Position numbers and translations under genes: made by a program
Notes under the pieces: generated by a model
What the model saw: only the letters and a program-made list of their open reading frames with translations
Database searches by the model: none
What the model was told of the DNA's origin: nothing
In this document: positions 1-6,146 of the stretch, in pieces
Numbering within the stretch: the stretch's first letter is position 1
Layout of the letters: the number at the start of each line of letters is the position of its first letter
From: an uncultured Bdellovibrio sp.
GTDB taxonomy: Bacteria > Bdellovibrionota > Bdellovibrionia > Bdellovibrionales > Bdellovibrionaceae
DNA: 8,294 nt
Assembly (NCBI GenBank): GCA_946480995.1
Contig: CAMLMF010000093.1
Span: 1 to 8,294, forward strand
Reading direction: 5' to 3'

Positions 1-380
1 GCAAAGCCCTAGGTCACTTTGGTTTCACCGGCCAAATTAAAAGTATTTCTGAAGAGGGTGTAAAAGCCTTCATGGCAAACAAAGTTTCTTTGATCCGTTT
101 AAGCGATATCGAAACTTTTGAAAAAGCGAAGCCGCGTTCTGAACGCCCCGTTAGGGTAGCTAAGGCTGAAGAGTCTGTCGCAGCGCCAGCAAAGGGAGCC
201 GCTAAAAAGTCAAAAGCCCCTGTAAAATCAGCTAAAGATGAATTGGATGAGGACGAAGAAGACGACTTCGCGTTCGAAGAAGTTTCTGACGAAGAATTCA
301 TTCCTAAGAAAGTCAAAAAGGGCAAACCTAAAGTCACGGGCAAAAGTGGCAGTAAGTTTATCCCGGCGTTTAAAAAGTAG
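1..380 (+). CDS. C-terminal part of an unrecognised protein with a charged low-complexity tail (5' end outside window)
   Basis: The frame is open from base 3 to the TAG at 378-380, giving 125 visible residues. The Met codon at 72 is probably internal: the codons before it are also open, read like ordinary protein (GHFGFTGQIKSISEEGVKAF), and no ribosome binding site precedes it. The first 45 or so residues look folded. From about residue 48 the chain becomes a Lys/Ala/Pro-rich linker, then an Asp/Glu run (about residues 79-100), then a Lys/Gly-rich basic end. Such alternating charged tails are common on RNA- or DNA-binding proteins, for example helicases and rRNA-modifying enzymes, but I cannot name the family from this fragment. 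The 118 bases after it hold no convincing terminator. Confidence 0.7.
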   Translation, partial: KALGHFGFTGQIKSISEEGVKAFMANKVSLIRLSDIETFEKAKPRSERPVRVAKAEESVAAPAKGAAKKSKAPVKSAKDELDEDEEDDFAFEEVSDEEFIPKKVKKGKPKVTGKSGSKFIPAFKK

Positions 381-498
381 GATCAAATTTTAGTTTCCCT
401 AGATCCATTGTATTGGTTTCGGGAGGGGATTTAAGATTTTCGCCTTTAACGACGAGTTTTAATTTCTTCGCCGGGAATTTCCTGTTAGCATTTTTGTT

Positions 499-948
499 AT
501 GCAAAACACCCAAGTTAAAAACATCTTAGTCCTTGCTGCCGTTTTACTTCTTCAACCGATGTTCAGTGCCGGTTCTTACGCGTTGGCGAAAAAGAAATCT
601 CCCCCAAGAGCTTACAGCTTTATTGTGGAGGGCGGAAAAGCTTCGCAAGGAGAGTGTGATGGTGAACGCAAATTGCCGCGCTTAAAACGCCTGAAGGAAT
701 TTTCAAAAACAGGTTCATACATGGGTTCGGAGTTACAAAGTCCAGAGATCCCAGGCAAAACCAACGAAGAAATGTGGAAGCATATCTTTAGAGACAAAGG
801 CACGTGCAACTCAATCCTAGCTAAAACACCATCATCCGTTGTTGAAGCCACCCTCAAAGGACCGAAGCCAGAAATTCCACCAGAAGAGGAAGAAGCTGAA
901 GAGCCAGACACGGCAGCTCCAAAGGCGGACGGACCTGATACAGAATAA
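499..948 (+). CDS. Small exported protein of unknown function with acidic C-terminus
   Basis: This 149-residue protein starts with a typical Sec signal peptide: a short polar N-region (MQNTQVKN), a hydrophobic core (about residues 9-23), and a likely signal peptidase I site after SYALA at residue 30. The mature part is about 119 residues and basic in its first half (KLPRLKRLKEF). It has only two cysteines, C53 (GECDG) and C103 (GTCNS), which could form a periplasmic disulfide. The end (about 122-149) is a Pro/Glu/Asp/Ala-rich unstructured tail. There is no lipobox. The start is the only ATG that keeps the whole signal peptide, although no good Shine-Dalgarno sequence precedes it and an in-frame stop lies at 460-462. 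I do not recognise the family. It faces the methyltransferase gene tail to tail with 35 bases between them, so it is not part of the RiPP operon. Confidence 0.75.
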   Translation: MQNTQVKNILVLAAVLLLQPMFSAGSYALAKKKSPPRAYSFIVEGGKASQGECDGERKLPRLKRLKEFSKTGSYMGSELQSPEIPGKTNEEMWKHIFRDKGTCNSILAKTPSSVVEATLKGPKPEIPPEEEEAEEPDTAAPKADGPDTE

Positions 949-983
949 AGTGAAACAGCACGCCAAGTTGGATATTTAAGTTC

Positions 984-1736
984 TTATTTTTTTGGGCTGC
1001 ATTTGTAAATTTGGCGAGAGCTTTCTTGAGTAAAGTCTCCGAAATTAAGATCACCCCAAAGGTTTTCAACAATAAACGAGTTTGCTCTAAGGATGTATTG
1101 AATTTCTTGCGGAAATAAAATTCTCTGGCTGAAGCACCGCTCAGCAATTTTAATTTTTTCTTCAGAATAGAAGTTCCATGTCACACTGTTGATTTGAGTC
1201 GTTCGATCGTATCTGCTTTGCTCCTTAATTTCGATTTTTTTGCCCTGGTGTATGACATGTCCAATCGAGGCCTCTCCGGCATCGGCCGTTTTCAAAAAGC
1301 GGAAGTCAGGATTGAAAATGTCGATTAATATAAAGCCATTTTTCTTAAGCAATTTTTTGGCTGTCGTAAAAAAAGTATCATAGTCGTTGGGTGTAGAGAG
1401 GTGAAGAAACCCGTTGCCGCCAAAAAAGAGCGCATCAAATTTTTCTTTATCCTGAAAACTTCTAGCATCCCCCAAGTAAAGAGGCATCGTAAGGCCCTCG
1501 CGTGCTATTTTTACTTGTGCTTTCGAAATCATCTCTTGCGAGGGCTCAAGGCCTTCGATATTCAGGCCTTTTTTTCGCAAGGGGATCGCTATGCGTCCTG
1601 TGCCTACGCCGATTTCAAGAATACGTCCATCTAAAGGCAGAGTCTTCTCATAAAAAGCAACGTCCGCAGTAAAGTGATCGTGAGTGGTGTCGTAAAGATC
1701 GCCATCTGTATAGAGTCCATTTTTATCGTAGTTCAT
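984..1736 (-). CDS. Class I SAM-dependent methyltransferase, last gene of the RiPP operon
   Basis: The 250-residue protein has a Rossmann methyltransferase core. Motif I is ILEIGVGTG (residues 39-47), an acidic residue ends strand 2 (GLEPS, E64), GDAR sits at 89-92, and strand 4 is FDALFFGGNGFLHL (100-113). The C-terminal part (FNPDF at 141-145, LWGDLNFGDFTQES near 226-239) follows the pattern of common small-molecule methyltransferases of the Methyltransf_25/11 type. I place the start at 1736 rather than the upstream ATG at 1757, because GAGGAA (1741-1746 on the minus strand) sits correctly before it. The gene then overlaps the metallopeptidase gene by 14 bases (1723-1736). Position suggests it methylates the peptide or a processing intermediate, but the sequence does not show the substrate, and a housekeeping role is possible. 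Confidence 0.9.
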   Translation of the reverse strand: MNYDKNGLYTDGDLYDTTHDHFTADVAFYEKTLPLDGRILEIGVGTGRIAIPLRKKGLNIEGLEPSQEMISKAQVKIAREGLTMPLYLGDARSFQDKEKFDALFFGGNGFLHLSTPNDYDTFFTTAKKLLKKNGFILIDIFNPDFRFLKTADAGEASIGHVIHQGKKIEIKEQSRYDRTTQINSVTWNFYSEEKIKIAERCFSQRILFPQEIQYILRANSFIVENLWGDLNFGDFTQESSRQIYKCSPKK

Positions 1737-2121
1737 ATCTTTCCTCGATTTTAACATTAAATTTTTTTACTAATCTTTCGACTTCCTCATATCCATCATG
1801 CTCACTTCTTTGAAATGCCCTTTTAAGATGATCTTTACTAATTCTGGGATATAATTTGCTAAAAGCATTTATGGCCCAATAGTTCACCTTCAATTCTTGT
1901 TCTGTGCAGTGGTTGGCGATAGGGTCTTGGTGAATAATCCCCAAAGCCAAGTGTCCTAGTTCGTGAAGAAGTGCGAAAGTGCTCTTCGCATCAGAAAGTT
2001 GATTGTTCAAAATGATATGAAACGATGTTCCCTCTCCAAAAACTAAGGCGCCAGATTTAAGAGGAGCATACGACACGGATGCAACATTGAGGCTTTTGCA
2101 AAGGATGCTAATTTTCTCCAT
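1723..2121 (-). CDS. Small HELGH zinc metallopeptidase, ImmA/IrrE-like (M78/DUF955), candidate leader peptidase
   Basis: The 132-residue protein carries ALLHELGHLALG, with H53, E54 and H57 forming a HExxH zinc site. A following helix, ELKVNYWAINAF (76-87), matches the E-x-x-A-N-x-F-A pattern that supplies the third ligand in ImmA/IrrE peptidases, with E76 the likely residue. The N-terminal half (SGALVFGEGTSFHIILNN) fits the beta-sheet seen before the active helix in that family. It has no helix-turn-helix or other fused domain. The start at 2121 follows GGGAG (2129-2133) with a 7-base spacer. A longer reading to 2283 lies wholly inside the radical SAM gene and is unlikely. It overlaps both neighbours by 14 bases. 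Classical ImmA/IrrE proteins cleave repressors; here, by context, cleavage of the RiPP leader is the more natural guess. Confidence 0.85.
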   Translation of the reverse strand: MEKISILCKSLNVASVSYAPLKSGALVFGEGTSFHIILNNQLSDAKSTFALLHELGHLALGIIHQDPIANHCTEQELKVNYWAINAFSKLYPRISKDHLKRAFQRSEHDGYEEVERLVKKFNVKIEERYELR

Positions 2122-2932
2122 GACTTGACTCCCGATAGTAATGTGATGGTAGGTAAGAGTGAATATTTCCAAAAGGTTTAGCAAATTCGCTAAGGACCAA
2201 GTCGCCTGAAGCAAGGATGGCCAGACTATTATTTTTTTCCTTGGTTTGATGGCTTTGCTTTTCAAAAACAACTTCCAAATCATTCGGAATTTGTTGGTTC
2301 TTCAGGGCCTCAAATTGCTCCCAAGAAATTTCCTGGACAGACCGTGTATTAGGAACATTGACTGAGCGCCATCTCTGGACTTTGATTTTGTCGACACCTA
2401 TGCCACTTGCTAGTTTAAGAAACGCTTCAAATTCCAAGTAATTTTCATGATGAATACAAGTTGCCAAGCTCACAGAAATATTTTCATCATTAAGTCTTTT
2501 AATTGCGGATACGGTTTCAGAAAAACTGCCGTCGCCTCTGATCTTGTCATGAGTCTTCGCAATGCCGCCGTCTAAGCTGAGTTGCACGGATCTGACCCCT
2601 AGGCGAGATAGGCTCTTGATCTTTTCTTCATTTAGGCCAGCGCCACTCAAGGTAAGAATAGGAAACATCCTGTGTGCGACAATTTCTTGAATTAATTCGT
2701 TAAAATGGGGGTAAAGAATTGGATCTCCTCCAGCAACTCCAACGAGTGCCACTTTTGAATCTGCCAGATCTTTAATCACTTTTTTTAAGAGCTGAAAATC
2801 AAGATGTCTTGAGTTCAAAGATCCATCCATGACAAAGATGCAGTGGCTGCATGCTTTGAAACAGTGATTCGTAGGATAGATTGTGACGACGGCGGGTAGC
2901 TCGACTGATTTACTTATTGAAGGATGCGACAC
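2108..2932 (-). CDS. Radical SAM enzyme with cysteine-less SPASM-like tail, second maturase of the RiPP operon
   Basis: The 274-residue protein has the radical SAM cluster motif CFKACSHC (C24, C28, C31), a GGDP motif (68-71) in place of the usual GGEP, and the strand SVQLSLDGG (115-123). The segment LAILASGDLVLSEFAKPFGN (237-256) has the outline of a SPASM/twitch domain (hydrophobic strand, -DG- turn, later -GN-I), but the usual cysteine after the turn is Ser. The only other Cys is C159, so no auxiliary cluster with normal ligands can be assigned. I choose the GTG at 2932 because AAGGAG (2940-2945) stands 7 bases before it. The ATG at 2983 has no such site and would deepen the overlap with the transporter gene. 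The chosen start gives a 23-base overlap with that gene. Likely role: modification of the peptide, alone or as partner of the first radical SAM protein. Confidence 0.9.
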   Translation of the reverse strand: MSHPSISKSVELPAVVTIYPTNHCFKACSHCIFVMDGSLNSRHLDFQLLKKVIKDLADSKVALVGVAGGDPILYPHFNELIQEIVAHRMFPILTLSGAGLNEEKIKSLSRLGVRSVQLSLDGGIAKTHDKIRGDGSFSETVSAIKRLNDENISVSLATCIHHENYLEFEAFLKLASGIGVDKIKVQRWRSVNVPNTRSVQEISWEQFEALKNQQIPNDLEVVFEKQSHQTKEKNNSLAILASGDLVLSEFAKPFGNIHSYLPSHYYRESSHGEN

Positions 2933-4097
2933 GAGATGTCTCCTTGATTGAGAAAAGATAGAAAAAGGCGCCAACAATTCCAATTAAAATGCAGACACTG
3001 AAAAAAACAAGATTGATAGAAGTTTTCGCGATCAAATAGCCTTGGCAGGCGTTGACAGCGGCGCAAATTATCATGTTCAGGAAGAAGCCGAATGAAACAA
3101 GCGTCACACGACTTGGGTGATTTGCTGGGATCAGCGATTGTAATTGATAGCGCGAATAATAAATCGAAAAAGTTCTTATGAGTTGTTGTGAGAGTAAGGC
3201 TAAAATAGCTGCAGCAGATCCCCCTAAGGCCAAGAATCCCGATAATGCAATAAGCAGAATCATTTTGAATTCCAGGTTTTCAAAAAGGTCAGACTTGTTA
3301 TTTAATCGTGAAAAGAACTGAATCATCATTGCTGAAAGCAAACCTAAGCCACCGACGATCCATCCAATTTCTGATATTTCAAATGAGTTGTGTTCAAGAA
3401 ATGGAGCGTAAATTCCAAATAGACTTCTAACTCCAGCGAAAACTAAAGCTGCGAAGATAGACTTTTTCAGAAACTGAGGTTGTTCGCGAGTCGAAAAGTC
3501 CGCAGCAGCAGAAATGACTTCTTTTATATCTATTAAGCTTCCGTTCCTTTCACCTTTTACATTGGGGATGATCCACCATGTGGCAAGAGCCCCAATAAGA
3601 ATCAGAAAGGTATCGATAGCCAGGGGTAAGGCCAGGTGCACTTTTGCTAGGTATCCTCCAAGAATAGCTAGGACAGACCCACTGACTATAGAAATCGTTG
3701 CTGACCATTTCATCCATTTTTTAAAGTCGTTGTTGTTCTTTTGCGTTTCAAATAGGAGGCTGTCGAAGGTTCCCGATGACAGCGACGAAGCGATGGGGAA
3801 TACCAAAATAGAAATATAAAAAGTAAACTTTGTTGGGTAAAGAATTAAGGCCAATTGCATAAGTCCATAAGCAATTTCGCTGATAACTAAAACTTTTTTC
3901 CGGCCAAGCAAATCGCTAATAACACCCGCAGGGATTTGGGTTGCTGCTGCAACTAGAAAAATAATTGATGATGCTTGAATATACTCGCTCAGGCTTAAAC
4001 CTATGTGCCGCGTAAAAAAGAATACCAAGACAGCCGCAGAGATAGACTCAGTACCAAAAAGTGAGCGATGTAAAATCAGAAATTTTATTTTATTCAT
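2910..4097 (-). CDS. Major facilitator superfamily transporter, probable exporter of the RiPP product
   Basis: The 395-residue inner-membrane protein has about twelve hydrophobic segments and the MFS motif A between helices 2 and 3 (GVISDLLGRKK, residues 58-68). The central loop (about 178-210) is charged, as usual between the two six-helix halves. The length is typical of single-unit drug or sugar-type MFS exporters. The start at 4097 follows AAGGA (4106-4110), which overlaps the stop codon of the first radical SAM gene; the gap between the two genes is 11 bases. An upstream ATG at 4178 lies inside that gene and is discounted. Placement between the two radical SAM genes suggests export of the modified peptide or self-protection, but uptake of a substrate cannot be excluded. 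Many RiPP clusters use ABC exporters instead, so an MFS protein is somewhat distinctive. Confidence 0.93.
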   Translation of the reverse strand: MNKIKFLILHRSLFGTESISAAVLVFFFTRHIGLSLSEYIQASSIIFLVAAATQIPAGVISDLLGRKKVLVISEIAYGLMQLALILYPTKFTFYISILVFPIASSLSSGTFDSLLFETQKNNNDFKKWMKWSATISIVSGSVLAILGGYLAKVHLALPLAIDTFLILIGALATWWIIPNVKGERNGSLIDIKEVISAAADFSTREQPQFLKKSIFAALVFAGVRSLFGIYAPFLEHNSFEISEIGWIVGGLGLLSAMMIQFFSRLNNKSDLFENLEFKMILLIALSGFLALGGSAAAILALLSQQLIRTFSIYYSRYQLQSLIPANHPSRVTLVSFGFFLNMIICAAVNACQGYLIAKTSINLVFFSVCILIGIVGAFFYLFSIKETSRVASFNK

Positions 4098-4108
4098 AGG
4101 CTTAGTCC

Positions 4109-5038
4109 TTAAAAGTAAGGAAGGTTGGGGTATTGCTTTTTCCCAAGTGGACAATGGCCGGGTTCTTCGTTTCGCCATTTGTTAAAAATGGGATGATGGT
4201 CCCATACTTCTTTGATTTGCTCTGGTTGACTGATCGATGTTTCAGTTCTTTCCGTTTCAACGCCTAAATCGCAGGCGGAAAGTGTTAAGTCAGAGTTGAT
4301 GATCATGTGGGTCGTTCCTGCGCCACATCCCATCAGTGAGGGCGGGGTATGAGGGAGAGTTTTCGCTAACCCATCAGATATTTTTAATTGTGGGAATTGC
4401 TCAGATCCCCTTGCAACTTGAGCTTGAATACTTGCAACTGAATGTTCATCAAGCTTTAATCCAGTATCAAGTGATGCTGTGCCAATAGGTATTAGTGGCA
4501 TAATGCGAACGGTGTCGACTTGAAGTTCGCTGGCTAATTTTAGTAGATCAAAAACCTCATGGTGATTTTTGCGGTTTGCGACGAAAGCTAGATTAACCAT
4601 AAATCCGTATTTTTTAGCATTTTGAATTCCCTTAATGGTTTTTTGAAAAGTTCCTTTACCACGTAGGGATTCGTGGGTTTCCAAATAAGGTGAGTCTAAG
4701 CTAATTTGCAAAACCTTAAGACCTGCCTCTTTAAGTTCCAAGGCTTTTTCCTCTGTGAGAAGAAGAGCGTTGGTTGCGGCAAGAATATTGAATCCACGTT
4801 CCGTGCTGTATTTAAGAATTTGCGGAAAATCTTTACGAAAAAGCGGCTCGCCACCTAAAAAATAGAGGTGACGCGTTCCTGACTTTGCTAAATAATCAAT
4901 GATTTCTAAGATTTTATTTAAGGAAACTTCTTTGGTATAGTCAGTGAGGTAACAATGGCGACAACGAAGATTGCACCGACCTGTGATGTACCATTTTACT
5001 GTTACTGGAAAATCTAAATGTAAAAGACGATATGCCAT
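4109..5038 (-). CDS. Radical SAM/SPASM-like peptide maturase (PqqE/MftC type)
   Basis: The 309-residue protein shows CNLRCRHC (C22, C26, C29) for the SAM-binding 4Fe-4S cluster, FLGGEPLFRKDF with GGEP at 62-65, and LQISLDSP (110-117). The C-terminal region holds MGCGAGTTHMIINSDLTLSAC (C238 and C256, with a strand-turn pattern between them) and GHCPLG (C296). This is a shortened SPASM or twitch domain that could bind one auxiliary cluster. The closest functional relatives by architecture are peptide-modifying maturases such as PqqE and MftC; heme-d1/NirJ-like enzymes share the outline. The start at 5038 has a very strong ribosome binding site, GGAGGT (5043-5048), placed just after the double stop of the precursor peptide gene 15 bases upstream. 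That arrangement, precursor followed at once by maturase, is the classical RiPP layout. Confidence 0.92.
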   Translation of the reverse strand: MAYRLLHLDFPVTVKWYITGRCNLRCRHCYLTDYTKEVSLNKILEIIDYLAKSGTRHLYFLGGEPLFRKDFPQILKYSTERGFNILAATNALLLTEEKALELKEAGLKVLQISLDSPYLETHESLRGKGTFQKTIKGIQNAKKYGFMVNLAFVANRKNHHEVFDLLKLASELQVDTVRIMPLIPIGTASLDTGLKLDEHSVASIQAQVARGSEQFPQLKISDGLAKTLPHTPPSLMGCGAGTTHMIINSDLTLSACDLGVETERTETSISQPEQIKEVWDHHPIFNKWRNEEPGHCPLGKKQYPNLPYF

Positions 5039-5053
5039 TGTTACCTCCCTTTA

Positions 5054-5128
5054 TTACATTGCGCTCAATGATGTGAGGCAGCCACGTACGTCGATAATTT
5101 GAATACTTGGTTTAAGTGTTTTTTTCAT
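5054..5128 (-). CDS. Putative RiPP precursor peptide, 24 residues
   Basis: A 24-codon ORF begins with ATG at 5126-5128, preceded 5 bases earlier by a perfect AAGGAG (5134-5139), and ends with tandem TAA stops. The peptide starts with a basic MKKT, has KPSIQIIDVRGCL at residues 6-18, and ends SLSAM. It contains one Cys (C17), one Thr and two Ser near the end, and no aromatic residue. The alternating hydrophobic segment I9-V14 is well suited to add a strand to the RRE beta-sheet, and RGCLTSLSAM would be the modified core. Its first 17 bases overlap the RRE gene, and the radical SAM gene starts 15 bases after its stop. In size and in the KP...D-x-R pattern it recalls PqqA, but it lacks the Glu and Tyr that become PQQ. 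Too short for usual gene callers. Confidence 0.8.
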   Translation of the reverse strand: MKKTLKPSIQIIDVRGCLTSLSAM

Positions 5129-5378
5129 ATGCTCTCCTTTCTTCGTTTGGTTGTTTTGTTACTAAAACGTTGATTTCAATGCAGGTTTTTACGAAAGATC
5201 GGATATCCGCGTCTTCTGTGTCGACACCTGAGAGGGATCCTTGATCGATAAGGTCAAGAAGTTCAAAAGCGTCGGCATTCATTTTTAATAGTTGAAATCT
5301 ATTGGGATCGAAGAAGGAAAAATCAGTATTTCTACGAATGAGTTGTGCATTAATTTTAAGATCAGAAAGGTTTTCCAT
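5112..5378 (-). CDS. PqqD-like RiPP recognition element (RRE) protein
   Basis: The 88-residue protein fits the PqqD fold: an N-terminal beta-wing with paired strands (FSFFDPNRFQLLKMN, residues 20-34), a helix (ADAFELLDLIDQG, 35-47), an acidic loop, and a final helix with hydrophobic end (DIRSFVKTCIEINVLV, 58-73). PqqD-family proteins bind the leader of a precursor peptide and present it to a radical SAM maturase. The start at 5378 follows AAGAGG (5385-5390) by 6 bases; the ATG at 5441 lacks a site and lies in the putative operator region. It is the first gene of the operon, and its last codons contain the ribosome binding site and start of the precursor peptide. Identification rests on fold pattern, size and context rather than a diagnostic motif, since the family is sequence-divergent. 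Confidence 0.8.
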   Translation of the reverse strand: MENLSDLKINAQLIRRNTDFSFFDPNRFQLLKMNADAFELLDLIDQGSLSGVDTEDADIRSFVKTCIEINVLVTKQPNEERRAYEKNT

Positions 5379-5444
5379 GTAAAGCCTCTTTGTGAGTGTG
5401 TGATTCGTATGGAGGGGTAAAGCAACGGATGTGCCGGACATTAA

Positions 5445-5490
5445 AACCGGTGATCGGTTGCTAAAACGTATTTATCGCGTTTTTAGCCGG
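5445..5490 (-). promoter_or_regulatory. Two inverted repeats upstream of the RiPP operon, possible operator or leader hairpin
   Basis: On the + strand, AACCG (5445-5449) and CGGTT (5455-5459) form a perfect 5-base inverted repeat around GTGAT. Immediately beside it, GCTAAAACG (5460-5468) pairs with CGTTTTTAGC (5478-5487) with one bulged base and a 9-base loop. The flanking CCGG (5447-5450 and 5487-5490) adds further symmetry. The block lies 67-112 bases before the RRE start and just downstream of a TTGACA box, where a repressor site or an attenuating hairpin would be expected. There is no U-tract on the transcript, so a simple terminator is unlikely. Confidence 0.45.
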
Positions 5491-5502
5491 TAAGGTTGTC
5501 AA
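5472..5502 (-). promoter_or_regulatory. Candidate sigma-70-like promoter of the RiPP operon
   Basis: Read on the minus strand, a perfect TTGACA lies at 5502-5497. The best -10-like hexamer downstream is CGATAA (5477-5472), giving a 19-base spacer, which is long and makes the -10 call weak. Transcription would start near 5465, leaving a leader of about 85-90 bases before the RRE gene. The hairpin arms overlap the -10 region, consistent with a regulated promoter, but this is inference. Confidence 0.35.
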
Positions 5503-5660
5503 AATATCCCAAATAGCAGTTTCATTTCTCGGAATGGAGACAAATCAAAAATGATGGCACATGGGGGGCAAGGAAAGAGCACTCTTATAAAGAAGGGCGA
5601 GCCTCTAAGGTTGCCATCGGGCTTGCGCAAATATACCCTGAATCTACAGCAGGAGATTCC

Positions 5661-6128
5661 ATGAGCATCGCAAAGCTTTATGCAAAGTTATCAAAGTGGC
5701 CCCTTGGGAAAACAATTTTCTCGATCATCGCTGCAAAGAAGGCCCCTTACTTTTCAAGCATCTGTCCCAAGATCACTGAACTTACTGAAAAGGGTTGTGT
5801 CGTCTTTTTGAAAAAACGCGGCAAGGTCTTAAATCACTTGGGGACTGTGCACGCGATCGCGATGTGTAATGCTTGCGAACTTTCTTTTGGTTTGACGATG
5901 GAAGCGGGGCTGCCAAAAAACTTACGGTGGATCCCCAAAGGTATGACGGTTCGTTATTTAAAAAAAGCCGAAACAGATTTAAAAGCTGTGTGTGATTTTC
6001 CGCAAGTCACAACATTGACTCCCGGTGATCACGTCGTGCCGGTGCAAGTCCGTGACCGTAACGAACAAATTGTTATGGAGGCTGATATCACGGTTTACGT
6101 CAGCGATAAGCCGAAAAATAGTCTTTAG
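5661..6128 (+). CDS. DUF4442 hotdog-fold protein, probable thioesterase-like
   Basis: The 155-residue protein matches the DUF4442 pattern of single-domain hotdog proteins related to PaaI/YiiD-type acyl-CoA thioesterases. The core signature NHLGTVHAIAMCNACELSFG (58-77) is the central hotdog helix with its preceding loop, followed by WIPKGMTVRYLKKAETDLKA (90-109), the long beta-strand pair. The length is usual for the family. The start at 5661 follows AGGAG by 5 bases. Members are presumed to act on acyl thioesters, but the substrate is unknown. The gene is transcribed away from the RiPP operon across a 282-base divergent region and shows no functional link to it. No clear promoter or terminator of its own is visible. 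Confidence 0.85.
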   Translation: MSIAKLYAKLSKWPLGKTIFSIIAAKKAPYFSSICPKITELTEKGCVVFLKKRGKVLNHLGTVHAIAMCNACELSFGLTMEAGLPKNLRWIPKGMTVRYLKKAETDLKAVCDFPQVTTLTPGDHVVPVQVRDRNEQIVMEADITVYVSDKPKNSL

Positions 6129-6146
6129 CGGTGCTACCGGAGACTG

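Noticed and set aside
380..406. GGATC/GATCC inverted repeat after the first gene as a terminator
   Set aside because: The stem is only five pairs with a loop of about 17 bases and no T-run follows.
612..911. Minus-strand ORF of 99 codons opposite the small secreted protein
   Set aside because: It is the antisense shadow of a gene with a signal peptide, has no ribosome binding site, and its Ser/Gly-rich sequence mirrors the acidic tail codons.
2122..2283. Longer reading of the metallopeptidase gene from an ATG at 2283
   Set aside because: The extra 54 residues lie wholly inside the radical SAM gene in another frame, have no peptidase-family character, and the ATG at 2121 has a good ribosome binding site.
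4098..4178. Longer transporter start at 4178 overlapping the radical SAM gene
   Set aside because: The added residues are polar and arginine-rich, cover the end of the radical SAM frame, and the ATG at 4097 has AAGGA at the right distance.
4109..5128. PQQ biosynthesis (pqqD-pqqA-pqqE) as the identity of the RRE-peptide-radical SAM trio
   Set aside because: The peptide lacks the Glu and Tyr residues from which PQQ is made, and no pqqB or pqqC gene is present in the operon.
5379..5441. Longer start for the RRE protein at 5441
   Set aside because: No ribosome binding site precedes it, it runs to the edge of the inverted-repeat region, and AAGAGG stands before the ATG at 5378.
5551..5664. A 37-codon + strand ORF beginning MMAHGGQGKST, whose TGA overlaps the ATG of the DUF4442 gene (ATGA)
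   Set aside because: The only upstream purine-rich site (GGAG at 5536-5539) is 11 or more bases from the start, GGQGKST does not fit the Walker A spacing, and the composition is not distinctive. The ATGA overlap alone is not enough to call a gene, although a leader peptide cannot be excluded.
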